Made by a program: the position numbers and the translations under genes | Part shown: piece by piece, positions 32,311 through 40,167 of the stretch | Layout of the letters: each line of letters starts with the position of its first letter | How positions within the stretch are numbered: position 1 is the first letter of the stretch | Notes under the pieces: generated by a model | The model's database searches: none | What the model was told of the DNA's origin: nothing | The model's input: only the letters and a program-made list of their open reading frames with translations | Origin: a virus | Strand: one strand, 5' to 3' | Virus record (IMG/VR): IMGVR_UViG_3300032213_002526 | Location: 1 to 46,555 of that record | DNA length: 46,555 nucleotides

Positions 32311-32382
32311 CGGGGCGTGGAGAAGCGGTATCTCGGTGGTCTCATAAGCCACAGATCGCGGGTTCGATTCCCGCCGCCCCCA
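32311..32382 (+). tRNA. tRNA-Met(CAT), initiator-like
   Basis: A full cloverleaf of 72 nt: acceptor CGGGGCG with CGCCCCC, D stem GAGA/TCTC, anticodon stem GTGGT/GCCAC with loop CTCATAA, 5-nt variable loop, T stem GCGGG/CCCGC with loop TTCGATT, discriminator A. Base 1 and base 72 are C and C, so they cannot pair. The D stem has A11:U24. Both are initiator features. The anticodon stem has G29:C41 and G30:C40, but U31:G39 replaces the third G:C. CCA is not encoded. Confidence 0.85.
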
Positions 32383-32462
32383 ATGGATGACTGCGGCGTG
32401 TAGCTGTGGTCCTTTTAGCGGAAGCATGAGGCTACCCGCGGACGTTGGTTGGAGTTCGGAAA

Positions 32463-32726
32463 ATGCTCGTTTTGTCAAGGAAGCAGGGCGAAAGCGTGAT
32501 GATCGGTGACGCGGAAGTGGAGGTCGTTCGGTGTGGCAATGGCGGGGTGAGGCTGGGGATTAAAGCCCCGGACTCGATCCGCGTGTTGCGCAGCGAACTC
32601 CGAGACGATCCGAAGTACCAGGGGCCATACAGCGGCCCACATCACAGCAACGAATCACGGAAGTCGGAAGGACCGCTCGCGGCGGAAATGGAGCTGGCGA
32701 AAGCTGGCTCTCGTCGCGCGGGCTAG
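32463..32726 (+). CDS. csrA: CsrA-family RNA-binding regulator, extended
   Basis: The N-terminal 46 residues are a clear CsrA: MLVLSRKQGESVMIGDAEVEV, then VRLGIKAPDSIRVLRSEL. The RNA-contacting Leu4, Arg6 and the Arg of VLR (Arg43, equal to Arg44 of E. coli) are kept. The usual family length is about 60 residues; here there are 87, with a polar, probably disordered extension from about residue 55. A TTGGAG site is 9 nt before the ATG and itself contains GGA, so self-binding is possible. It could redirect host translation after infection. Confidence 0.88.
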   Translation: MLVLSRKQGESVMIGDAEVEVVRCGNGGVRLGIKAPDSIRVLRSELRDDPKYQGPYSGPHHSNESRKSEGPLAAEMELAKAGSRRAG

Positions 32727-32735
32727 GACGGCTGA

Positions 32736-32939
32736 GTGAGCATGACCGGGTCAGCAGCCGGGGCGGGTCGGAGACCTGCCGCTCCAACATCGCCAGTTGC
32801 AGGCGATCTGCTGGAAGTAATGCAGCGTGATCACGGGCTAGAAGGGATCGTCGCACCAACATCGTCGCGGATTGAGGTGGGGCGGACTTGGCTGGCTGGC
32901 TTCGATGCCACCGTGATTACTTCCTGTCTTTTGAACTGA
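32736..32939 (+). CDS. Hypothetical protein, 67 aa
   Basis: It has a GTG start 10 bp after csrA. The N-terminus is Ala/Gly/Pro-rich; the second half (DLLEVMQRDHGLEGIVAPTSSRIEVGRTWLAGF) looks foldable. There is no motif. Support comes only from spacing between two better genes and strand agreement. Confidence 0.4.
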   Translation: MSMTGSAAGAGRRPAAPTSPVAGDLLEVMQRDHGLEGIVAPTSSRIEVGRTWLAGFDATVITSCLLN

Positions 32940-32987
32940 GTAGGAAGCGAACTGCGCTATCGGTGCGCACAGAGAAAGGCAACAAGC

Positions 32988-33563
32988 ATGGTCACGGAAT
33001 TCGACTTTGACACATCCGGCTTCGATCCGGGTCTCCCATCGCCCGAGTCAGTAGGGATCAAGGCAGCGACGTTGCCCGCCCCCACCAATGCCTCAGTGAT
33101 TGACGACCCGCTCCCAGATGCGGACCCCGGCTTCCTGCTGAATCCCCTCACCGAAGCAATCATCCCACCCGACGACGTTGATCAGATGATCGACGCCTAT
33201 CAGGAGATGAAAGCCTTCGGCGATCGGCTCTACGCAGCCCAAATCGCGATCCGCCAGAAGCTCGCGGACATCACTCGCGGCCAGACGGAAGCCAAGACGC
33301 GGCGGGTCCAGGGGCGCAGGCGGAAGGCCAAGATCGAGATGCCGTCGCCGGGGTGGGACCAGAGCATCCTGAAGGAAGCGTGGAACGCCTACCCGCAACT
33401 TCGGGACCAGGTGCTGAAGATCGACACGGTGGGCGTAAAGGCCCGCGAGTGGAAGAAGCTGGCCGAGACGGCGGGTGTGCCTGAGGTCGAGACGTTCCGC
33501 GACATGATCAAGGCAGCAGTCAAGCCGCCGACCGGAGCGCCGACGATCACGATCGAAGAGTAG
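32988..33563 (+). CDS. Replication-region protein with EFDFDT motif, 191 aa
   Basis: The N-terminus reads MVTEFDFDTSGFDP, a motif shared with the MutS-domain protein at 43059 and, in weaker form, with the protein at 35279. A Pro-rich linker follows, then a helical, basic middle (QEMKAFGDRLYAAQIAIRQK; RRVQGRRRKAKIEMP) and a C-terminal folded part. No enzyme motif is seen. It precedes the RecT-like gene, so an accessory recombination or replication role is plausible. Confidence 0.6.
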   Translation: MVTEFDFDTSGFDPGLPSPESVGIKAATLPAPTNASVIDDPLPDADPGFLLNPLTEAIIPPDDVDQMIDAYQEMKAFGDRLYAAQIAIRQKLADITRGQTEAKTRRVQGRRRKAKIEMPSPGWDQSILKEAWNAYPQLRDQVLKIDTVGVKAREWKKLAETAGVPEVETFRDMIKAAVKPPTGAPTITIEE

Positions 33564-33630
33564 CGGAGAAGCGAAGGAAGCGGTGTCACAGGGCAGCCAT
33601 CAGTAAAGCAACGGAGCAGGGAGTTTCGCG

Positions 33631-35034
33631 ATGTTGGACGCAAGTAACACGGGCAACGGAACAGCGGTCGAAGAACCGCCGTTCGACACGAGTCAGCAGG
33701 GTAGCAGCACGCCAGCGGGTCAATCCGGGGCCGCACAGAGCAACGCAAAGTTCAGCACGGGCACGGGCGGGGCGTTGCTCGCGGTGACGACGCAAGCCTA
33801 TGAGTCGATCAAAGACCCGGTTGAGTGGGCGAAGGTCACGGGGCAGGCAATCCACCTGTCGGGCATGTTTGGTTGCAACAATCCGGGACAGGGCTACGTG
33901 ATCGCGATGGACGCTTGGACCCGGCGAGTGCCGATCATCCAGTACGCGCATACCTACCACTTCATCGAGGGCAAGCTCTCGATGCGGGCTGACACGATGC
34001 TCGCCCGATTTCGTGAGGCAGGCGGGCGTTGCGAGTGGAAACACAACGGCGAAGACGGGAAGCAGGCCGTTGCTAATTGGACGGTGGACGGAAAGAAGTA
34101 CACGATCGGTTACACGATCGAGGAAGCTCAGCTTGCCGGGGCCTCGTTCAAGCCTGGCTCGAACTGGTCGAAGCGGCCGGGCGAAATGCTGCGGGCACGT
34201 TGCACCTCGAAGGCGATCCGGATGCTGATGCCTGAGGTGATTTCGGGCGTCTACTGTCCCGAGGACTTCGAGACGGGCGAGGATGGCCAGCCTGCCCGGC
34301 TGAAGCCTGACACAGTGGGGATGGTCCCCGTGGAGAATGTCGGCAACGTCCCGAGGATTGTGCACACGACGGCGCAGGCTCCCGTTGCGGCTCCTGCTCC
34401 GATCGTCACGCCCACCGCGCCAGTCGTTGCCTCTGCTCCCGTGAACGCATTCGCCCAGCATGTCACAACAATCCGCGATCTGGCGAACAAGCTCGCCATG
34501 CCGATGGACGCCTACAACGCGATGTTGGCGAAGCGGGGCGTGGCGAGTCCGGCGGAACTGACGGTTGAACAGGCGTTTGCGCTGATTAAAGCCATGTCGG
34601 AAAAGCTGATCGCGAAGAGTGCAACGTCTGCTGTTGCTCCCATTGTGACGGCTCCCGCTCCCGCAGCTCCGGCCGCCCCAGAGTCCAAGCTCAACATGCC
34701 GATCGTCCCCGGCTCTCCCGGTTACATCACCACTTCGCAGGCAGTGCGACTCTCCGAACTCCGCCAAGCGCTCGGGATGACCGACCTGCAATGGGCCGAA
34801 TCGGTGCTCCGCAAGCGGGGTCTGAACGGAACGCACGAACTCCCGGAAGCCGACGCGGCGGTGATCATTGCCAAGCTCGAAGCGAAGCTCGCGGCGGCGA
34901 ATCCGAGCACCGATCCGCGGGCTGTTCTCGACGCTCAGAAGACGGCAGAACTCACCGAGTGGGCGAACGGGGCAACGCTCCCAAAGCCACAGACGGGCCC
35001 GCAGACAGCGGCGCCCGGACCGTCGAACGGCTGA
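33631..35034 (+). CDS. RecT-like single-strand annealing recombinase, 467 aa
   Basis: Residues about 45-215 match the RecT superfamily layout: GCNNPGQGYVIAMDAW, YHFIEGKLSMRADTM, a beta-hairpin region, FKPGSNWSKRPGEMLRAR and PEVISGVYCPEDFE. RecT proteins anneal complementary strands during phage recombination. Residues 220-340 are an Ala/Pro linker, and the C-terminus holds two helical segments (residues about 275-310 and 360-400, similar to each other in the pattern AKRGVASPAELTVEQAFALI / RKRGLNGTHELPEADAAVII), possibly a small duplicated domain. An AGGGA site precedes the ATG. Confidence 0.75.
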   Translation: MLDASNTGNGTAVEEPPFDTSQQGSSTPAGQSGAAQSNAKFSTGTGGALLAVTTQAYESIKDPVEWAKVTGQAIHLSGMFGCNNPGQGYVIAMDAWTRRVPIIQYAHTYHFIEGKLSMRADTMLARFREAGGRCEWKHNGEDGKQAVANWTVDGKKYTIGYTIEEAQLAGASFKPGSNWSKRPGEMLRARCTSKAIRMLMPEVISGVYCPEDFETGEDGQPARLKPDTVGMVPVENVGNVPRIVHTTAQAPVAAPAPIVTPTAPVVASAPVNAFAQHVTTIRDLANKLAMPMDAYNAMLAKRGVASPAELTVEQAFALIKAMSEKLIAKSATSAVAPIVTAPAPAAPAAPESKLNMPIVPGSPGYITTSQAVRLSELRQALGMTDLQWAESVLRKRGLNGTHELPEADAAVIIAKLEAKLAAANPSTDPRAVLDAQKTAELTEWANGATLPKPQTGPQTAAPGPSNG

Positions 35035-35057
35035 TCGGCCGGAGCTGGGGCGAGTTG

Positions 35058-35219
35058 ATGAACGACCCGACAACGTGGCCCGAGAGTCTGCGGGACGTTG
35101 TCAAACAGCACGGCGGCGAGCGGGTGTATGACGTGGGGTTGAAGGTGCTCGGATATCCGCCGACGTGGCTGATGGAGAGAGCAACGGCAGACAGAGTGAT
35201 TGAGGCAATAAAGGACTGA
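35058..35219 (+). CDS. Hypothetical small protein, 53 aa
   Basis: The ATG at 35058 lies 23 bp after the RecT-like gene. The protein (MNDPTTWPESLRDVVKQHGG, then LGYPPTWLMERATADRVIEAIKD) looks like a compact helical domain. A longer upstream frame overlaps recT and is rejected. The function is unknown. Confidence 0.5.
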   Translation: MNDPTTWPESLRDVVKQHGGERVYDVGLKVLGYPPTWLMERATADRVIEAIKD

Positions 35220-35278
35220 AGCGAAGGGCAACCAGTTTGAGTTTCAGAGGGTTCAAGTTCTCAAGAGGAGATCGTTCG

Positions 35279-36079
35279 ATGAGTACGGGATTCGCAGGTG
35301 AGGCGGCAACGGCGGACAATGGATGGGCGGCCAGCGCTCAGGACTTCGCCGGGACGGGAGAGTTTGAGTTTGACGCATCGCAGGTCGATACGACCAAGGT
35401 CGGCAACGAGACCAACTTCGTCATCGAGAAGCCGGGGAAGTATCACCTTGAAGTGACGTTTGCCGAAAACCGGCTGGAAACCATCAGGGACGGACAACAC
35501 GCGGCGCCGCACGTGCTCGTTGCCTTGACTGTCGCTCACACGGTTCCGGGCCAGTCGCCGGAAGGGTCTCGGCTTTTGGTGACCCTGTACATTGCGGGCG
35601 ACGGCGGTGGAGAGCGGAAGAAATGGCAGACGGAAACGACGATCAACCTTCTCGAAGGCTTCGGTCTGGTCGTTCGAAAAGATGGACTGTTGATCGACCC
35701 GGAAACGGGAACGACGAAGCTGAACTGGAAGACCTGGGCGTCTCGACTGCTCGGGATGCAGGTCATCGGCGACGTGCGGATGAGCAAGGAAGACTTGCCG
35801 AAGTATCCGTCAAAGGCGGAGTTGGGCTACGGGCGCGGGGTCTACCAGATCACCGATGAGAAGGTGAAGGACGTTTCGAAGAATGTCGTTGCCCTGAATG
35901 CTTGGTTGGCTGCGACGGGGCGCGGGCAGTCTGCGGGGCTGGCGAATCCGCCCGCTCCGAAAACGGTGAACAACGTCCACACGGCCGCTCAGGTTCAGGG
36001 TGCTCCCGTTGCCTCTGCTTCGACGAGTGCTCCGGTTCAGGACGCTCCTGCAACCACTCAGTCGTTTGACGATCTGTAA
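35279..36079 (+). CDS. Putative single-stranded DNA-binding protein, 266 aa
   Basis: The ATG at 35279 has an AAGAGGAG site. After a motif GEFEFDASQVD near residue 27 comes a beta-rich domain (KYHLEVTFAENRLETI, HVLVALTVAHTVPG, SRLLVTLYIAG, KKWQTETTINLLEG) that could be an OB-like fold. Then a disordered Ala/Pro/Thr linker and an acidic end QSFDDL, which resembles the tail by which SSB proteins recruit partners. Place between RecT and RecD2 genes supports the idea. No direct family match is claimed. Confidence 0.45.
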   Translation: MSTGFAGEAATADNGWAASAQDFAGTGEFEFDASQVDTTKVGNETNFVIEKPGKYHLEVTFAENRLETIRDGQHAAPHVLVALTVAHTVPGQSPEGSRLLVTLYIAGDGGGERKKWQTETTINLLEGFGLVVRKDGLLIDPETGTTKLNWKTWASRLLGMQVIGDVRMSKEDLPKYPSKAELGYGRGVYQITDEKVKDVSKNVVALNAWLAATGRGQSAGLANPPAPKTVNNVHTAAQVQGAPVASASTSAPVQDAPATTQSFDDL

Positions 36080-36188
36080 CAGGCCCGGTTGCCCTGGGGC
36101 GAAGCCTCGGGTGCGGTCGAGAGCGCATCCGGGGCTTCGCTTTTTTCGTCTCTACAAACTTCCATGAACACACAGCAGGACGCTGGCG

Positions 36189-37286
36189 ATGGCAACAGCA
36201 ACGATCCAGCCGCCGCTCCAGCAAAACAGGGGCGTGCGAGCGAACGAGAATCAGGAAATCAACGTCGCGTTCAGCAGCGAGAAGTGGCGGGCGAAGGATG
36301 GCGGGCTGTTCGTAATTGCCACGGGCGAGTTGATCGTTGAGCCGGGAGAGAAGACGGGCAACGAAATCCCGGGAGTCCCCGCTGGCTGGGAATCTTCCAG
36401 TGTCACCCTCGTCGGCGAGTGCGAGCGCGGCGAACTGATCGCAGGCGTTGCCTACCGCTTCTTCGGTCGCTGGGAAACCGGTAAGCACGGCAAGCAATTC
36501 CGCTTCAAGAACTTCGCCAAAGGCCAGCCGCACAACCGCCATGGCCTCGTGAAGTACCTCGACAAATACTGCTCAGGCATCGGGCCGGGCATCGCGGGAC
36601 GGCTGTTCGATGCGCTCGGCTCGAAAGCTGTGGCGAAGCTCCGCAACGATCCAGAGGGCACGGTTGAGGAAGTCAACGCATTCTGTCGGCGGCAGATTCT
36701 GTCGCTGGACGTTGCCAAGAAAGCCTCGGAGGAACTGCGGGCGGTCGCAAAGCTCGAAGATACAGAGATCGCACTGATGGACCTGTTGAGCGGCCGGGGC
36801 TTTGGCTCGCAGCTCATGAAGCAGGTGATGGCGAAGATGGGGGCACTGGCTCCCGAGCGAATCCGCCGCGATCCGTTCTGTCTGTTGGCGATGCGGTTCC
36901 CTGGCTGCGGATTCCTGCGAGTGGACAAGCTCTACAAGGATCTGGGTCTGCCGGTCACCAGGCTCAAGCGGCAGTTGTTCGCGTTGCTCCATGCGATGCG
37001 AACGGACGGCAACGGTCACACGTGGTTCAGCGGTGCGGAACTCGCCGTGAAGCTCAGGCAGGCGATCGACGGGCTGACGCCGCGAGTCGAGAAGGTGGTT
37101 CAGCTCGGAGTGAGGGGCGGCTGGCTCGCGGTTTGGCGGGAGCTGGATGAGGTGGACGCGGTGACGGGTGAAGTGGTGAAGCGGGGGGCGGTCTGGGTGA
37201 CGGAGAGGGAGAAGGCGGTGAATGAGGCGGTGATTGCGACGCAGGTAGAGAGGTTGCAGGGTTGGCTTGTGGAGGTGGACCGATGA
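36189..37286 (+). CDS. RecD2-like helicase, N-terminal domain as separate protein, 365 aa
   Basis: Residues about 60-120 resemble the beta-barrel start of RecD2/YrrC (SSVTLVGECERGELIAGVAY; GKHGKQFRFKNF). Residues 135-260 carry helix-hairpin-helix units with YCSGIGPGIAGRLFDALG and SLDVAKKASEEL. These are the DNA-binding modules that precede the motor in RecD2. No Walker motif is present. The stop overlaps the ATG of the motor gene (ATGA), so the two halves probably work as a complex. Confidence 0.72.
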   Translation: MATATIQPPLQQNRGVRANENQEINVAFSSEKWRAKDGGLFVIATGELIVEPGEKTGNEIPGVPAGWESSSVTLVGECERGELIAGVAYRFFGRWETGKHGKQFRFKNFAKGQPHNRHGLVKYLDKYCSGIGPGIAGRLFDALGSKAVAKLRNDPEGTVEEVNAFCRRQILSLDVAKKASEELRAVAKLEDTEIALMDLLSGRGFGSQLMKQVMAKMGALAPERIRRDPFCLLAMRFPGCGFLRVDKLYKDLGLPVTRLKRQLFALLHAMRTDGNGHTWFSGAELAVKLRQAIDGLTPRVEKVVQLGVRGGWLAVWRELDEVDAVTGEVVKRGAVWVTEREKAVNEAVIATQVERLQGWLVEVDR

Positions 37287-38836
37287 CAACCGAACGCCCA
37301 TCCCAACCCACCCTCTGGCCCGACTGCTTCTCCATCCCGGAACTCACTCCGCACCAACAACAGCAAGCCTCCCTCGCAACATCCGCCCCCTTCGGCATCC
37401 TCGCCGGAACACCAGGCACCGGAAAAACCTTCACCGCCGCCGCGATCATCCGAGCCACCGCTCGGCAAATCTCAAACGCCCTGCACTGCGACGGCGTGCA
37501 AGCCCTCGCGGTTGCGGCCCCCACCGGGAAAGCAGCAGTCCGTTGCTCAGACGCGATGCAAGCCTACGGTCTCGAAATCAACGCGACGACCATTCACCGC
37601 CTGCTCGGGATCACCCGCAACGGGCACGACGGCAGCGGCTGGGGGTTCTTCTACAACCGCGACAACCCGTTGCCCTATCGCGTGATCGTCGTCGATGAAG
37701 TGTCGATGCTCGATACCGATCTGGCGGCCAGCTTGTTCGACGCCATCGCACCAGGGACTCACGTTCTGTTCGTCGGCGATCCGTACCAACTCCCGCCCGT
37801 CGGCCACGGCGCCCCGCTCCGTGACATGCTGCTGGCCCGTCGCCCAGATGGGTCTCAGGTAGTTCCATTTGGCGAGCTGACTGAGATCAAGCGGAACGAC
37901 GGGGCGATTGTTCGAGCCTGCCGGGCGATCCGGGCGGGCGAGCGAGTGCTCCCCCCTGCCCCGCATCAGTTCGATGTTGCCTCTGGAGTCAACTGGAAGC
38001 ATCACGAGATCGGTCGCCCGGCGATGCAGTTGGCGGCGCTCCAGACGCTGATTCAGTGCTGCCCGCCGGGGATCAACCCGATTTGGGACATCCAAGTTTT
38101 GACCGCGGTGAACGAGTCGGGCGAGTTGTCACGCCGGAAGCTCAACGAGGAACTGCAACGCATCCTGAATCCGCACGGGAGCCGGGTTGACGGGTGCTCG
38201 TTCAGAGTCGGGGACAAGGTGATCTGCACCTCGAATAACTGGCACGTCTTGCACGAGGACGAGCACGGGCGGAAGTCGTGGGAGTGGACCAACGACCCGA
38301 GCTGCAACAGTCGCGGGGTGGGTGTGTTCGATGAGGACGACAACGACAACGGAGAGCGGAAGGATTTCGTTGCCAATGGCGAGATCGGCCGGGTGGACGA
38401 CATCACCGGGGCGGATCTGTTCATTCGGTTCTATGGGCCGAAGCGGGTGATCCGGGTGCCGTTGAAGATGGTGAAGAAGCGGGACGCGGCAGGGGAGAAG
38501 AAAGAAGGCAACGGAGAAGCCAGTACAGAGGGCAACGAAAAGCCCGCCGGATTCAACGGCGACTTCGACCTAGCCTACGCGATCACCACCCACAAAGCCC
38601 AAGGCTCGCAAGCCCCAATTGTTATCTCACTTGTCGATGAGTCACGCGGCGCGGGAATGGTGACCTCACGCGAGTGGTGGTACACGGCCGCCAGCCGGGC
38701 TGAAAAGCTCTGGATGACGATTGGAAAGATCGAAGTGCTGAACAGGCAGTGTAAGCGGGTGGCGTTGAGGGATCGGAAGACATTTCTCGCGGAGCGTCTG
38801 CGAGCGGATCAACATCAGGAAGCGGGGGTGGTGTGA
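37283..38836 (+). CDS. RecD2-like superfamily 1 helicase, motor part, 517 aa
   Basis: Walker A GTPGTGKT (42-49), Walker B VVDEVSML (Asp138-Glu139), GDPYQLPPVG and the C-terminal YAITTHKAQGSQAP, followed by WWYTAASRAEK, give a complete SF1B (5'-3') RecD-type motor. The protein lacks the N-terminal hairpin domains, which the preceding gene encodes. The ATG at 37283 in the ATGA overlap is chosen over a further upstream frame. It probably unwinds recombination or replication intermediates. Codon use at the start turns C-rich compared with the preceding gene. Confidence 0.87.
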   Translation: MTTERPSQPTLWPDCFSIPELTPHQQQQASLATSAPFGILAGTPGTGKTFTAAAIIRATARQISNALHCDGVQALAVAAPTGKAAVRCSDAMQAYGLEINATTIHRLLGITRNGHDGSGWGFFYNRDNPLPYRVIVVDEVSMLDTDLAASLFDAIAPGTHVLFVGDPYQLPPVGHGAPLRDMLLARRPDGSQVVPFGELTEIKRNDGAIVRACRAIRAGERVLPPAPHQFDVASGVNWKHHEIGRPAMQLAALQTLIQCCPPGINPIWDIQVLTAVNESGELSRRKLNEELQRILNPHGSRVDGCSFRVGDKVICTSNNWHVLHEDEHGRKSWEWTNDPSCNSRGVGVFDEDDNDNGERKDFVANGEIGRVDDITGADLFIRFYGPKRVIRVPLKMVKKRDAAGEKKEGNGEASTEGNEKPAGFNGDFDLAYAITTHKAQGSQAPIVISLVDESRGAGMVTSREWWYTAASRAEKLWMTIGKIEVLNRQCKRVALRDRKTFLAERLRADQHQEAGVV

Positions 38837-39036
38837 TGCTGTTTTCAAAATTCCGAACAGCCGATTCGATGTGGGCCGCCATCGCCTTTGCTGTTGGGTT
38901 TGCGCTCGGGTTCATTGTTGCCTACTCGGAATGCGAGCAAACGCGGGCCGAGTTGGCCAATCGGTGGATGGTGATCGGTGGGCAGAAGATCGACGTGGAC
39001 GAGCTGGCGCGGTTTCTGAAGGAGCGTGGCAAATGA
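38836..39036 (+). CDS. Small membrane protein, 66 aa
   Basis: It overlaps the helicase stop by one base. One transmembrane helix (MWAAIAFAVGFALGFIVAY) is followed by a polar helix (QTRAELANRW) and ends KERGK. The function is unknown. It is coupled to its neighbours on both sides (ATGA at the end). Confidence 0.6.
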   Translation: MLFSKFRTADSMWAAIAFAVGFALGFIVAYSECEQTRAELANRWMVIGGQKIDVDELARFLKERGK

Positions 39037-39275
39037 TCAGAACATCCCTCATCACGCACCCCCTACCAGACTCGCAAAAGCGAACACTGGTAGCGATGGG
39101 TGAACTCACAAAACCCTCGACCTGCAGCGAAGTCGCCCAGCAGGTTGCGGCGAGGACTGGATGCCGACGCGGGAATCTTTCGCAAGTGCTGTCTGCGCTC
39201 GTGACGCGGGGCTTGGTAAAGCGGCAGGTGTCGGGGAACGTGGTTCTTTATTCACGGACGGAGGTGGCGTGGTGA
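39033..39275 (+). CDS. Winged-helix DNA-binding protein, 80 aa
   Basis: It starts in an ATGA overlap. The sequence PSTCSEVAQQVAARTGCRRGNLSQVLSALVTRGLVKRQVSGNVVLYS is a MarR/ArsR-like winged helix: helix, recognition helix, then a beta wing. It probably regulates early or replication genes. Its small size suits a one-domain repressor or activator. Confidence 0.65.
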   Translation: MIRTSLITHPLPDSQKRTLVAMGELTKPSTCSEVAQQVAARTGCRRGNLSQVLSALVTRGLVKRQVSGNVVLYSRTEVAW

Positions 39276-39496
39276 CCAAGCTCTGGCTGGCGAAGGATGA
39301 GAAAATCCCCGTCTGGGGGTTCGGTGAATTGCATTTGTTCATCGGAAGAGAACCGCCGAGCTTCGACCAGGGTAATTCGCAAACCAACGAGAGCTGCGAA
39401 TACCTGGGCGAAGTTTCTGCCGCATCGATTCGCGGAACTCTCCCTAAACCGGGAACGAGTGTTGAAGCTGTGCTGCTACTGAAAGGCGGTGAGTAA
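39272..39496 (+). CDS. Hypothetical protein, 74 aa
   Basis: The GTG start overlaps the stop of the winged-helix gene (GTGA). A longer frame from 39161 is rejected because it overlaps that gene. The protein begins VTKLWLAKDEKIPVWGFGEL and ends VEAVLLLKGGE, beta-rich. No family is recognised. Confidence 0.5.
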   Translation: MTKLWLAKDEKIPVWGFGELHLFIGREPPSFDQGNSQTNESCEYLGEVSAASIRGTLPKPGTSVEAVLLLKGGE

Positions 39497-39499
39497 ATC

Positions 39500-40057
39500 A
39501 TGGATGAGCAACGCAACCCCGACCCCCACTACATCGTTGCCCCCTTCACCGTCCTCATCGACCAGCGCGAACAAGCCCCCTTCGCGTTCCAGAACATCGC
39601 ATCCGACGCTGCCTCCGGTGCTCACCCGATCGCGATCCCAACCCGCTCCGAGCTGCTCGCGACCGGTGACTACACCATCGAGGGCTACGCGGACCGTCTG
39701 ACGGTTGAACGGAAGTCCGTTGCCGATTTCGTCGGGACACTCACCGCAGGCCGCGAGCGGTTCGAGGCTGAACTCGAACGGGCGGCCGGGATGCAGGCTG
39801 CGTTCGTGGTGTGTGAGGGCGACTGGGATGAAGTGATGTGGCATGTGCTGCAGAAGCCTGCGGCCCCCGGCCGGCGCACAGTTCACCCGAAAACCCTGAC
39901 TAACTCCGTCATCGCCTGGCAGATGCGTTACCCGTCAATCCACTGGTGGTTCTGCTCCGGGCGGCGGATGGCCGAGGTGATCACATGGAGACTGCTGGAG
40001 CGGTTTTGGAATGAGCGGATGAAGGAGTTGAAGGAGCAGACCGCGAGGGCGGTGTAA
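39500..40057 (+). CDS. ERCC4/XPF-type structure-specific nuclease, 185 aa
   Basis: It contains the full metal-binding signature of the ERCC4 nuclease domain: VLIDQRE (Asp21), ATGDYTI (Asp57) and VERKSVADF (Glu70, Arg71, Lys72, Asp76; ERKxxxD). There is no attached helicase or helix-hairpin-helix tail. Such single-domain enzymes in phages cut branched DNA and may replace a Holliday junction resolvase. Neighbouring RecD2 and primase genes agree. An AAAGG site precedes the ATG. Confidence 0.82.
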   Translation: MDEQRNPDPHYIVAPFTVLIDQREQAPFAFQNIASDAASGAHPIAIPTRSELLATGDYTIEGYADRLTVERKSVADFVGTLTAGRERFEAELERAAGMQAAFVVCEGDWDEVMWHVLQKPAAPGRRTVHPKTLTNSVIAWQMRYPSIHWWFCSGRRMAEVITWRLLERFWNERMKELKEQTARAV

Positions 40058-40090
40058 GGGAAGCAACGCAAAGACAGCAGCAACACAACA

Positions 40091-40167
40091 GCACGACGCA
40101 CCGCTCCCCACTGGATCGGCACGGATGATCATCGCAAGGCCGCGACCCAATGCACGACGCACCGCTC
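40091..40167 (+). repeat. 16-bp direct repeat flanking the primase start
   Basis: GCACGACGCACCGCTC occurs at 40091-40106 and again at 40152-40167, where it encodes the first residues of the primase-helicase. The copies are 61 bp apart. They may be an operator pair or the mark of a small duplication. Confidence 0.6.

Noticed and set aside
32215-32478. Minus-strand frame with GRRESNPRSVAYE
   Set aside because: It is a reverse translation of the tRNA-Met; no gene is supported.
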